Assembly: GCF_037975245.1 (NCBI RefSeq)
Contig: NC_092563.1
Location: 10,319,001-10,383,000 of the forward strand
Length of the DNA stretch: 64,000 nucleotides
Reading direction: 5' to 3'
Origin: Apostichopus japonicus
Taxonomy: Eukaryota > Echinodermata > Holothuroidea > Aspidochirotida > Stichopodidae
Shown: positions 11,230-25,589 of the stretch, in pieces
How the letters are laid out: each line of letters opens with the position of its first letter
How positions within the stretch are numbered: position 1 is the stretch's first letter
Notes under the pieces: model-generated
The model's database searches: none
Told to the model about the DNA's origin: nothing
Seen by the model: the letters and a program-made list of their open reading frames with translations, nothing else
Translations under genes and position numbers: made by a program

Positions 11230-14005
11230 TACTATATCACAGTGTCAGTTTGGATCTTAAAGTACAATCATCATGCTAGTTACTCTTCTTCATTATGAGA
11301 TGCTCTATTCCTGGTTTGATGTATAGTTTTAGCCTGATGGAGGGCAATTGTGTAGGGTACAACTATAAACTCAATGTTTTCATTCGAATGTTTCAAATGT
11401 GGTGTGTGACAATATAGAAAGAATTATTGATGAGTGTACAGATTACATTGGAATGTTGCAAGATGGAGACTAAACTACTCAACATGTGCTGCCACCCCTC
11501 ATCATGGTGAACGAAAAAGAATCATGAATTTTGTAAAAATTTACCATTTTTCAGAACCTGCCTTTTTTCTTCATCTTGAACCATTCTTTCCATCCTTGAA
11601 ATGTTTCTTCCAATTTATCATCTGATAATATTTAATTTTCTCTCTTTGTTTAATGATCTTTATAGATGTTCTTTACATGCAAAAGACATAACTACTACTT
11701 TCCTATTCATTTATAAAGTGACAATTTTTTGCATACTCATCTCCTTTAGTTTTAATTTTAGAGCTCTTTGGACAATGGATATTCATACCGAACACTTTGC
11801 TCTTTTCTTGCCAATGTCATTCTTATCGGTAGTTGTTTCTATTTTCTTCATTGGTATTACTATTCTAATTGCTATATACCTGAATTTTGTGTTTAAGAAT
11901 AAGAAGTAGAACAGTTTAAAAAAAGAGTCTCTATAGTTTTATTCCTTTCTGTTCAAAATTTGCCTTTTCTCTTAGGCAAATGAGAAGCTGTCGAGACCAA
12001 TGTTTGGAAGTAGAAGAAGGGGTGGGGGGGGGGGGGTCAATGAGTTCGGTATTTTGGGGCCAATTTGAGTCAATTTAGTTTCTTTATATTTGAGGAAATT
12101 GTGCCATTTTCTCAGCTTCTGATAAGAGATTGGCCTCATATGTTAGGCAAAGCATTCACGCTTATTGTAAAGTCGAAATGTTGAGAGAGTTTTGATTACA
12201 TGTACTTGTGCGCTCGTAAATTAATTTACCTATGAATATCGGAGCGGGCTATTTGGACTCAATGAATCTTTCACTGGCCCATAATAGCATGTGATGTAGG
12301 CCACAAAAATCACACTTTTAACAGCTTCTGAACAATAACCCAACTAAGATCGGATGAATGGAGGGTCCTATAACAGTGTCGTGTAAGGTGTTCTAAAAAT
12401 CATGACTTATGAACTGAAAAGGAGTGCGCGCCGACGGAAGTCCTATTTCATCTTCGACAACCATACGTGTGCCTCTTAAGATTAATTAAGAGGCAAAAGT
12501 ATGTTAACTCGCATGTTATGGGAATATGTCGTATCATCCCCAGCCCTGTCTATATTTTGGTGACCCCCGCCCCCCCCCCCACCGCATGAGTACAAAAGTG
12601 AGATTAAACTATAGAAGTGAGTATTTAGCCGTTCGATTGGCTCGTGACCTTTAATGGTAATAGTATATGTATGTCAGGGTCGCAATATAATGGCAAAATA
12701 AACCAAATAAGTCACGTACAGAGGTACGTGACTCGAACATCAATAATAACCAGAGGATGATTTTCTTCAAATAACACATGTAGCCTATAAGGCATAGACT
12801 ATGACAATATCTCAATCGGAACACATGGGATGTTGGATTTTATCCTTTGGTGTCCCATAAAGCAGTGCAGCAGTTCTTGGAAACAAGGGTTTTTAATATA
12901 TACAATTCATAAACCAATGGTCTGCAACACAAACTGACTAACGTAATCACCAACTTTGTCAATGGCAGGTTCCAGCTGGTATATGTTTGTAGGCGAAAAT
13001 ATAGAAGTTCAAAAATCCTGATGAACAGCAGAGAACGTGTGAATTATGTAATGAAAAACTGAGCATGCATGATAATTCCACTTTTTATCTGAATGTCGGC
13101 GAATTGGCATTTTGATTGTTCTAGTTTTCACTATAACACCTATTTATAAACTATATAACACCTCTGGACAGATACAGTTGACCTACAGTTGACATTGAGT
13201 TATGGCGTAAAATATAAATTATTTGGTCTCCCATCAGGACTTACGCTTTCAGATACTGTTCGAATACGATGTGAGTTCCATTCTGATGTTTACTTGATAT
13301 AATATAAAGCTGCCTGCAAAATGCGGCCAAAGAAGTATCGAACACTCTCCGTGTGAAGGGGATCGATCAACAGTATGCAGCAATCCCAATTTCTTTCTTG
13401 TTTTTTCTTGTTTGAATGTCCGATTTCGAGCCAAAGCATCTTCCTTAAACAGCCATCAATGGCCCCATGGATTGCCAGACCATACTGGACAAGTTCTCAT
13501 TGCCATCGATGTGCCATATGGAATTCGGTCCCATTGCCCAATAAAGTCGCCTCGGCAACCCATGCGAACCCCTTCTGGATCTAGAACAGACAACATCTCT
13601 CTCAGGGTTTGTCGATTAGTTCTACTTTCATACAAACATCTTAGTCGATGTTACATTAATATATGCCCTTTCGTTTTAGTCTTCTTTAACAACTAGTGCC
13701 CTCAACTCTATAGAAGAAGAGAGGTATCATTAACTACTTACATTCGCTTATCACTGAAAGAAGCTCTTTCGGTCTAATAAGCATATTTTCTTATATGGGC
13801 CTAAGTCTTATAACAGACATATAGGTTAAATGCGCCAACAAATTGAAATCTGGACGACTTGACCGATCCTACAACGTAAGTTCTTTAACATTGTAAAATT
13901 ACGTAAATGTAGACAAAATGTCAGTATGGAAATCATTTTAATTAAGTTGCTTAATTAAGTTTCTCTTACGTTTAATGTATCTTTATATTCATCAAAAAAT
14001 GTACC
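11230..14005. other. Spacer, no gene recognised
   Basis: Contains G and C homopolymer runs (about 12,025 and 12,568) and short open frames, including a hydrophobic one at 11,601-11,909 without recognisable homology. No supported gene. Confidence 0.5.
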
Positions 14006-14010
14006 GGTGC

Positions 14011-14180
14011 TGTGGTGCTGTGGCCGAATGGATAATGACGGTAGCATTTGAAGCAATGAGGCTTAGCAATCGGAAGGTTCCTGGTTTGATACCCGACTTG
14101 GTCATACTAAGGTGGGTTCTTCATCCAAGAGCAATCTACGGTTATCCCATCTGAAATCTGACTTTTTAAATGGGAAAGAT
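14011..14180 (+). mobile_element. tRNA-derived SINE
   Basis: A-box-like TGGCCGAATGG (14,021-14,031) and B-box-like GGTTTGATACC (14,083-14,093) lie 52 bp apart inside a degenerate tRNA-like head. An AT-rich body follows. The acceptor stem does not close, so it is not a functional tRNA gene. The 3' boundary is uncertain. Confidence 0.6.
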
Positions 14181-14289
14181 TCCATGTTTGAGATAAAATA
14201 TTGAATTGGAAGCCTTCTGTACAACACATGTTGCACATTTTTAGCACTTATTTTGGGAATGTCAGTTCACATCAAACTTTATATTAGAA

Positions 14290-14562
14290 GTGGAAGATAT
14301 TGTTTTAAGAAAGCAATTTTTCTTTACCAAACAAGATATCTTGTTTGGCTTGAGGAATGGATGTATCAACCCATATAACTTTTTAATTCTACATGTGAAA
14401 GATTATATTTACCAAACTAGTCGCCAAAACAAAAATCTTTGTATCGAGGGATTCTTTTGTAAAATTAAGTTTGCAATAAAAGTTGAAAAGTATATTTATC
14501 TCAAGAAACGAAGAAGAATAAGACCAAAGTTAGTTTTATGCAAATTCAAAATGATTCTCTAG
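14290..14562 (+). mobile_element. LINE ORF2 C-terminal fragment (L1/Tx1-like)
   Basis: A 90-codon frame includes NFLILHVKDYIYQTSRQNK and later a Lys-rich segment around VEKYI. This is the pattern of the extreme C-terminus of L1/Tx1-type reverse transcriptase proteins, where a hydrophobic KxYIY stretch is followed by a basic tail. Upstream RT motifs are missing, so this is a 5'-truncated relic. Confidence 0.5.
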
Positions 14563-14762
14563 TTGTGTTGACTTATTTCGTTAACTGTTATTGAGTGTGT
14601 TTGTAGTGATTCGTATTTGCAAATCCATTCAAGCATTTGACTGTGCCCCTTCATGTTGCATTGGTGATTGTGAGTTATAATATCATTATATTAGTATTAC
14701 GTTATGCTCTATTTTCATTCTGTAACAGAAAGCAGATTTCGAATAAATGGAGGAGAAAAAAA

Positions 14763-15998
<1,236 letters not shown>

Positions 15999-16009
15999 AC
16001 TTCTTAACT

Positions 16010-17081
16010 AAATAAACACCCAATGTATGGAGTAGAATACTATGGTGTACCGTGTTGAATGCTGCAGACAAATCTAGTAAACCAATAGTACAAACTTCTT
16101 GTTGTCAATTGCATAAAGGATATCATTTTGAACTCTAAGTAGAGCTGTTTCTGCTAAAACTTGAACGGCATGCAGACTGGTATTACAACTGCTTAGCATG
16201 CATGGACTAGGAAAAACACCACTAGCCAGGGATCTGTTTTCAATTGAATATAAGAGAGACAACATTTCAGATTTACAATCTTTAACCAACCAACCATGTT
16301 GATACAGGGTCAAGACTACAATGCTTACTTAGATGAGAGTCCCGAGATTATTTTCACCACCTCGTCTGAAGAAAGCTTACGAAAGTTAGAGAAACCTTCA
16401 GCTGCAGTATTTTTGAAGGTTCCATGGTGGTGAGAACCATAGTTAGATGGTCTAATACTCGCCCGGATATGTTCGGCTTTCTTCTCAAAGCAATGAGCAA
16501 ACTGTTCCGGTAATTCCGTTGCTGGTTCATTGTTAGGAAATCATGACTGTGATGATGTAGATTCACCTTTAAGTTCTCTTATTACAGCAAAAAGGTGCTT
16601 TTGAGTTGTGACTGCATTCAGTATTTCTGTTCTGCAACTTTCCAACATTGGACCTTATAGATTTCTTTGTCAATTGTTAATTTGGATTTACTGTACTTCT
16701 TTTAGAGCTTTCTCTCATTCTTCCGTTCGGAGACTATTACGTCAGATAACCACGGTGTAGGGGAGGCGGGTGACGACCGACCCTGTGTCTCTTGGATGGA
16801 GCATAACTATCCAAGAGCTTAGTCAGGGAATTGGTTTAGCATGCAATCTTACTGCCAATGTCTCCTTCTCGGGAGTGAGAAAGGTAACGGAACTCGGATT
16901 TGAAGGCATCCGTAGGAAAGTAGCGAAAACTTCGAGACATAATGTAGGTCTTTTTCGGCGTGGGCTTGGATAAATCCAATGTCGCAAGCACAACATGATG
17001 GTCACTGTTACTGAAATCATGCACTGAAATTCCACTCATGGACTCGAGTCCACTGAACAGACTATATGGCGACCCCACCAC
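16010..17081 (-). mobile_element. CR1/Jockey-like LINE fragment (endonuclease tail and RT start)
   Basis: On the minus strand, 17,081-16,836 reads like the end of an APE endonuclease with SDHHVVLATLDLSKP. About 16,313-16,074 encodes ETALLRVQNDILYAIDNKK, the segment before RT motif A. A one-base shift near 16,073 leads into LDLSAAFNTVHHSILLHTL, the RT motif A signature. The element is interrupted by stops and frameshifts, and it ends exactly where the trinucleotide array begins. It is inactive. Confidence 0.8.
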
Positions 17082-17504
17082 CTTCTTCAGACACAGGATA
17101 GTTTAAAGCTAGAGGATTTCATGTAACCATGTCCCCGTGTCGCTGTTTTATTTCTCACAGATCGGTAGTTTAGTGAACCAAGTTTAATAGGCATTTGGCT
17201 ATGGCAGATAGTATTGTCATCACGTTTCGTATTAGAACTGAATCACTTACCACAAAAGCGTAGTAATCTGTTTTCCTTTAAGACACAAGGAGAGAGTTGT
17301 CAGGTTTCGCGTTTAAGATCCTTAAATTATACTTCAGTAGCATAGATCTAATGTACATAATAGTGTTTCCTTGGATTGCCATACGAATCGATGGAACAGA
17401 AGCACATATTCACGATCAGTCACTTGAAACTCTAGGCGTGCATAGCGACACGTGAGAAACAGTATGTAGTGTACAGAAAGCAAATACGCGAAACAGGTAC
17501 AGTC

Positions 17505-18450
17505 CCAGCAAACACAAAACGTTTTTACAACATTTTGAGAAGGGCGTATAAATGTTATTGCAAAATCATTGTAAATCGTTTATATAACATTTTGTATATA
17601 TCATATTAAAATATGAAAACGTTTCAATAACATTTTCCTAACATTTCTTATAAAATGTTTTCCACAATGTTTTAAAAATGTTCTGAGAACGTTTAGAGGC
17701 AGGCATTGAAAAAGCTTTAAAACATTTCACAGTGTGTTCCTCTATGATCAAACATATGTTGTTTTTATTGGTTCCAAACAGAGATATAGATTCTTTGGCA
17801 CAGGAGAGGAAAAGAACTTCCTTGGAAGAAGATGGTGGATCTTCAGAGTGATGATTGTTTTCTATATTACATGTGCTTTCTCTGACAATGTCATGATTTG
17901 TGCTTTATTACAATCAATTGTTAGTACAGAAAGCATTCAAGTCTTATTAACTCTTTTCTGACAGTGTTTGAAGAACCAGACAGTGCCAGCCATTCTGAAT
18001 CTCATGTTTCATTACAATCATAACTCGAATAACCCGTCTAAAGTACTCACAGAAGTTTTCGAAGTGCTGTTAGATGTCATTTTCTATAATGTTATAACAT
18101 TTGTCACAACATTATTATAACGTCTTTACAAATTTTTCTGAAAAATTTCAGTTAAAAACATTGTGCTGACATCGAAATCATGTTATATAAAACGTTGTGA
18201 AAATGTTAACTTACTATTCTAGCGACTCATCATTTAATGTTTTTATAACGTTATTTTATAACGTTATCATAATATTTCTCAAAATGGTATTATAACGTCT
18301 TGACAACATCTTCTGCAACATCTCAAAAACGTTGTGCTGACATCGAAATAATGTTATATAAAACGTTGTGAAAACGTTATCCTGCTATTCTAGCGACTCA
18401 ACATTTAACGTTTTAATAACATTATTTGTTACGTTATGATAACATTTGTT
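17505..18450. repeat. AACGTT-rich repeat with a ~170-bp tandem duplication
   Basis: Dense in AACGTT, ACATTTT and ATAACGTTAT. The segment around GTGCTGACATCGAAATCATG (about 18,160) recurs about 170 bp later with few changes. A less repetitive insert lies at roughly 17,720-18,060. The CAGCAAACACAAAACGTTTT start near 17,507 resembles ends of known AT-rich TIR elements, but no matching right end was found. Confidence 0.6.
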
Positions 18451-19097
18451 CAAATATTTGCGTGAAAAACGGTGAAACTATGCTGCTTGAAAGCAGCTTC
18501 CGTGCGGCAGCTGAGGCAGCGCCAAATAGTATTTAGTATTATACGCGCCAAGTTGTAATATAATAATTCTTGGCTGAAATGTAATGGTATGGTGTCTGTG
18601 GTAAAATTATAGATGAGCGCTTTGATAATTAATTAGTGTGCTTCGCAACTTTACTTGTTGAGATATTTCTCACGAGGATGTAGTCCTTGTGCCCTCAGTA
18701 TGCGTTTCAACTACCTGACAGAAGGAACCCGTGATGAAAATAAGCCCTAATTAACCCGTCTCCGTCCCCCCTGCTGTTCGGAACCTCATGCCAGGTATCA
18801 TCTTGTTACGGTAACGTCTGTATGTCGCATACTATCCTCTTAACTATATATTGTACAATATCACAACGCACGTAATCTATAGACTATCCATGAAATCTCG
18901 AAATGTCCTTTCAGGACCACTGTACCGAACTGTACTGTGGGCGTCACTCCTGCAATTCACAAGCGCTTGGATGACGGACACTCACAGTTCAAAGAGTGAA
19001 CAAATAGGTAAGTGCAAGGGCTCGGTAATTTGAGGTATCTCAACCTGTTTTGCAGTCGAAGTCCCAAGAGCTAGACTAGTCCATTCAAATACTCAAT

Positions 19098-19584
19098 ATG
19101 ACGAAACAGAAACGTCCTATTTATAAGCAACGTATTCCAGACGAGGATAACAATATTTCCGAAGACAAAGTCATTTTAAGACCAGTCGTCGGGATCTCTG
19201 GTTCCATAGCTTTCATCGTTGGATCTATAATCGGTACCGGAATATTCTTATCCCCGACAGGGGTGTTGGATGGTGTCAGTGGCTCGGTCGGGTGGTCACT
19301 TGTAGTATGGGTACTTTGTGCGTTAATCGCGGTGTGTGGGGCCTATTGCTATATAGAACTGGGTACGATCTTCAAGAAGTCTGGCGGAGACTTTACTTTT
19401 ATGGATGAAGTATATGGACCAATGGTCGGCTATGTTAGAGTGTGGATAATGTTCTTCATGGGTGGACCTACATGGAGTGCTGTACAGTGTTTGGTCGTTG
19501 CTTTGTACATTACTACACCGGTTGTCGGGGATTGCATCGAGACACCCTACCTCTCGGTTAGACTGTTAGCAGTTTGTGTTTTAA
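19098..19584 (+). CDS. SLC7 transporter exon 1 (residues 1-162)
   Basis: Encodes the cytosolic N-terminus and TM1 to about TM4, including the GTGIF substrate-binding loop and Cys146. Ends in phase 1 before a consensus GTAAGT donor. A possible 5' UTR exon ends at a GTAAGT at 19,008, but the implied intron to the acceptor at 19,055 would be only 48 bp. Confidence 0.93.
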
Positions 19585-21425
19585 GTAAGTATGTTCATCC
19601 TTTGTTCCATTAACATTCATGTAGTGTCCAGGGAGTATATAGTGTGCACACGCTGCAGTACTCAATACAGCTTTCCAATAACATCGTTTAGATACAATTC
19701 AGTCAATTCATGTTAGGTTGTAGGAGATGCAAAATACATACACATACACCCAGAATGCAGAATGCAAATTAAATCTATGAATTCGTGAATTATCTGCTCT
19801 GCATAAATATTTTAAAGAAAGTAGAGGCAGGTGTGCCCGGTCTGATCTTTTCCAACTCACATGAATTGGAAACAAACGCCTCACATTTTCTGTACCAAAT
19901 AGAATTTAACGTATGCAGAGTTCAATGGATGGACCATAAACATTAAAGGGCTTTACCATCTTTGTGGCTGATACACATAAGTACCTAGTATATTAACGAC
20001 GTTAATAACCGTTTTAAGCTTCTATTGTAAATGTGTATTTGTGCTGTAATAAAGTTAATCTTGCTGACTGGTTAGTCAACACTGTCGTCCTGAAGAGACA
20101 GTGTTTGTTTGAGTTCTCGTTCTAACTTAAATAGTTTAGGGTCAAGGACCCTGTATACTCAGTGGTGATGATCAATAGATAAAAACTGCAGTCTACGTGT
20201 ATGTAAGGCCCTGTGGGACAAATACACCACATTATATATACGCGTATATCAAATTCGAATTAATACGTGTACATATTCATGTCTGATTTTATACCCCTAA
20301 TGTATTCGAATTAATACTCGTATGTATTAAATTATATACTTGAATTTATACGCGCGTTTACAATAGCCTATGGTATATTTGTCCCACAAGGCCTTCCATA
20401 TACGCGAATGCACATAAACAGAATACATAGATCAGGGAGCTGCTACTCTAACGTTAGAGTAGCAGCTCCCTGCATAGATGTAATGATGTTAAGCTATATT
20501 GAAAGAGTAAACCATGGAACCATAAACGGTAGCATGTTGCTTTGAACTTTTACATGGCAACCTAATAAATATATGTATATGAAGATGTAAGGATACTTGC
20601 CTGAAAAACAAAAACACACAACAATGGATGAGTCAGGACAACATTTATCACTATAGCGCTATACAACTGAATAGCCAGAGTACTATACCATAGAATGGAG
20701 ACTATCATGCAGAGCTGTTTCTGTATACAATACTTAAGTATTTTGGGATACAAAAGTCGCAAAACTCAAACTTGATGTAAAAAATGTATGCCTGGTACTA
20801 AGTTGACCCTTGTTAGCTTTTGAAACGTAGTGATTACCGCATGTAATCTTGGTGCTCTTCGCCTATCGATAAAATATCAATGTAAAAATCGAAACAGAGT
20901 TTGTTGACAGGTAATCGTGTGACATAATGCCACAAAGATGAAAGAAAGACAGAGGGACACTGTTTGTTGTTGGTAAGTTATTTAAGCCAACAAAGAGCTG
21001 AATTTACATTTGCAATAGTTGAACTGATTAGATCCATTGACATTTGGACCTATATGCTGACCCCAAATGACAGCCACCCAAAATAATAGGGTTCTGGTAC
21101 TGTGCTATAAGAAAGACACATGCCAAATATGAACTATGTGATGTAACCTATTGGGGGATATCGTGTTTGCAAGGTTTGTTTTTATAAGACTGTACAGAGT
21201 GTGACCTTTGATGACCCCAAATGACCTTTGACCTCTACAAAAAAAGATAAGGTTTTTGTATTCATTATAGGGCAGACACATACAAAATATGAGAGCCAGT
21301 CAAGTTACATTTCTGGAGATATCGTTTTTACAAGGAGTTCATAAGTTGACCCCTGGTGACCTTAAAGAACTTTAACCTACACTAAATTGTGTAAAAATGT
21401 TACACTACATAAGGCTAGCATACCA

Positions 21426-21460
<35 letters not shown>

Positions 21461-24400
21461 CTGACCCCGAATGACCTTTCACCACCACCAAAACAACAGG
21501 GTTCTTGTACTGCTTATGGGGGAACCACATGCCAAATATGAGATGTCACCTATCTTGAGATACCGTGTTTACAAGTCAGGGCGTTACATACACACACAGC
21601 TGTTCGTCCCAACACACTCATGAAAAGTTATGAAATTACCTCTTGAATCTTGCGGTCAGCGAAATCACCTGTTACTAGTTAAGTAGTGAAGATTAGTTTT
21701 GACCTCTTTTGCTGCCAGTGAAATCTCTTTGGAGGCCTGACCTCTGTAAGTGAAACAAATACTACTCTGGAAGAACATGGCGTAGTGGAATTCTCTAAGG
21801 TAATAGCTTCAAGTATATTCAACAACCAGGTTCAATGTTTGATGTCCGCTATTTAATTTACTAAACACTCATTTGTGCTATATTAGATATACTTGTTTAC
21901 TGTTGGATTATTGCACGTCGAACCTGTTGCATCTCATCAAGTTTGTCCAGGATATGGATCTTGAGGTAGGGCCATGGGGCTTCGCAAAAGTTTTACATTT
22001 TGACCACTGCTAAAATCAATGACGTTTGTCTCAACAAAAGACATACGAGACCGTTGCGACAATCTTCATTACTATAAAGTATCACGTTTTCAACAATCTC
22101 CCTCTTGAGATATTGTGCTTACAATGGCAAATGGCATTTAACCTCCACCAAAGAAACAGTATAGGCTAGTTGCACATCAACTTTGTCTAAGAATCCACCA
22201 AAACAACAGGGATCTTGTGTTTGAGTCAAGTTTGCTGTTATTGCTGCTAGGATTTTATGCAAAGATTTTCACTCAACACCAGTGCAGTTCCAGTGCGAGT
22301 GGAAGATAGATGTTCTTTCAACCTTAGATTTTCATTGCGTTACAGATCGTTTTGATTTAGGCAGTGTAATTGATTAATAGCGATACTTTTGGCACACCAA
22401 TCTGCAGCTTGAAAAGAAAAGATAAATAATTGGGAAAAAGTTCGAATCGCGCTAATCGAGTAGCGGTTCAAAATAGCAGTCAGGTACTGCATAGGCTTAG
22501 GACTCGCGCACACCTATAGCTACTGTATAATATATGGCTAGGATTAGAGGAGCCCTAACGTAACAGAAGCAAAGCTATCCTTTTAGGTATTTTATCAGAT
22601 GTTTTTATTTATATTTGTTTGAGACACTTCAGAAAGCCTAGCTGTTTATTTATCATTCTGCGACATGGTTTACTTTGTTCATCACTTACTTTTGGTAGAA
22701 ACAAGTTTAAATGTTATACTGTACAGAAACATAATTGTCCAATGTGCAATTACGTAGCACCATGTATGTGCCTAAGTGCCTAACCTTTTGCTCATAGAAA
22801 GTATTGATGATGTAGATCTTTACAATGGAGACTTGAAAAGCAATCATAGTGACGAGTGAATTTTGCGTTTTGGCGAGTAGATTTTTAGTCATGGTCGCCA
22901 AATAACAAGTACTTTTAAAAATATGTCAGTGTCGAGGCCTGAAAACCTTTAGAACATGATTTCACATGGTAGAAATCATGGATACTTTTCATACATGTTA
23001 TATGGATTTGCCACGTTGAGTACAAGAATCATGTTGCTTGTGAGGTCAAATCTCATTTTAGGTCATTAGAGGTCAAACTATGAAAACCCTTTTACATGAT
23101 ATCTAACGATGGAAATCGTTGATACCTCTAATACTTGGTGTGTGGATGCAGCACATTGAGTACAAGACCCCTGTTGTTGTTGGTGGAGGTGTGTATTGCC
23201 ATGTACAGTAGATTGACCTGTGTGTATCATGCAATAGTGTTATTGTACAACAATATAGTATTTCGGGCCATTTATATTGTGACAGCTATTTCTGGTTAAC
23301 AAGCAGAAGTCTAGTGCATGCAACGAAGTCATCGAAACCTCAATGCTTTTTGCATTCTAGTTGTTTTCTTCAATTTCGACCCCCCCCCCACACCCCCAGA
23401 ACCACTGGGAGGGTGGTCAAACGGTTGTTAGAACGATGACACATCATTTCAGCATTTCTGACTGTACAAGAATTGTTTAAAATATTATTTCTGGAACACA
23501 ACCTTCCATCACTCATGTTTTCATCTTCCTTATTATTTTTTTCTTTCTGTTTAGTGTTAACGTTGCTTGTTAATGGCTACTCAACAACTCTCGCAACACG
23601 TTTCCAAATATTTTATACCATAGCCAAGACCGTTGGCTTGATTGTTATTATTGTCTCGGGTATTGTGATGCTTTTTGGGGGACACACGGACAATTTCCAG
23701 CATCCATTCCAGCCACAAGAACCTTTTAGCTTACGAAAGTTGCCACAGGCCTTTTATGCTGGAAGCTTTGCCTACAGTGGCTGGTATGTATAACGAGCTA
23801 TTACAACATAATAACATGTACAATTTAATGCATAGTGAGTACTATTTGTTATGTGAGCCTGTTTAGACGTAGAACAAAACTTACAAAAATGCCGGTTGCT
23901 ATGGTGCAAGAAACTACATACATTAATTTCCTCTAATGCAAATATATGTCTCTATGTGTGTCTGTACGTCTATACCTCAGACTACCTGTTTGCATATGCA
24001 ACAATCTGTCTCATAGATTTATCTACTTGCTATATATCCGTTAACAAACTGTACTAAGCTTATCAATACTGAATCAAAGAAATCCATGCGTATCTGTGAT
24101 GCTTCGGCAATTCGATGACTCAAAACGTGAGATGGTTCAATTTCCTGATAGGTCAGTCCCCCTAACTAGCTAAAAGAGTCCTATGTTTTTTATGTTGGTC
24201 GAAGATTATGTAAGGTCACAGGAGGTCAAAGTATGTGTACCTTGTAACCATGCTAACTCCCTTGTGAACTATGAAGTATGTAGGTGTGGCCTTTATTATA
24301 ATGAACACAAAGTCCCTGTTGATAATACTGGGAACCAATGGTTATAGTTGAATTCAAAATGTGAAAATCTTAGAAGCCTTACATGCTTTGATGATGTGGA

Positions 24401-25518
24401 ACAAGTCAGCAGTTGGCTAATGAAGTCGAAAAATGTACCCTTATAAACATTTTTTTCTATCCATTCCTGCTAAAAAGCATTAAGAAATGCAGCTTTTTAA
24501 GGCATAACTATGGGACAGTATGTGCTCATCATGTCTGCAGAGAATATTTTAATCATATGAAGAGAACGTTTTTGCAGACGTCACTCAAACATTTAACTAA
24601 TAGGCTTATTCAAGCTACTCAACAATTAAAGGTCATCAGTTTGCACCCAAAATATGCCAGTGAGTCAAATAATGGTCAGCCATGCTACACTTACAACTCG
24701 CCTGTCACTGCCGCTCTAAAAGCAGTTGTCCATAATTTGGGGCGTATCTATGACTTTACAATCATTGCACCTAGTCAACCGTTTTGATAACATCGTATTA
24801 TCTTTAAAACATAATCATTATAATCATTATTACTACGTGATTTCCTGAGACCTATAATGGACTCAACATGTAATGTTTATATCTTTTCCTATGGTATTAT
24901 GTTACCATCAATTACAAATCAGAGAACATATAGTCATACTAAAATATATATTTTTATAAAAAATAGAAACGTATTTTCTACTTTCCTGACGACTGAACAT
25001 TAAACGTATTAAAAAAGTCTTGCGTAACGCTATCATAGCATTTCAGGTATCATTTTTTGTTTTCTCGATGTTGTAAAACATATGATAACTTGCCGTTAAA
25101 CTCTTTGTTTACAAAAATAACACTTGTTTGAAATTTCACAATGAAATTTAAATTCCCAGACTATGATAGCCACTTGAGAGGTACTGTAATAGTCCATTAA
25201 TAAGCGCAGCAGCAATTCGGGACGAAGTGGTCACGTGAGCAGAGCTCCACACACTTTGTCTCATATTTAATGGCCGTTCTGAGCCAACAAGTGCTGCTAA
25301 GGTTCCAGATATTGCCCCCCCCCCGTCTTCCCCACAGGACATTAATATGATTTATTAATATCATGCTTCTTGTTTTCTTCAGGTCATTCCTTATTTTTGT
25401 TGTAGAGGAAGTGAAGCACCCACTGAAGTAAGTAAACAAAGGGTGAAGCTTGTGTTGTTAATCACCTTGTAGATCATGGTACTAAATGTGGAGGAAGAAA
25501 TAGAGATTAATGATTACT

Positions 25519-25589
<71 letters not shown>

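Noticed and set aside
14011-14105. Functional tRNA gene
   Set aside because: A and B boxes are present, but no closed cloverleaf can be drawn and a SINE body follows.
18851-19033. N-terminal coding exon of the transporter
   Set aside because: Its 60-codon frame ends near a GTAAGT, but the implied intron is only 48 bp and the peptide has no light-chain similarity; at most 5' UTR.
24413-24787. 124-codon open frame in intron 2 of the transporter
   Set aside because: No family motif, lies between well-supported exons, and composition matches intron sequence.
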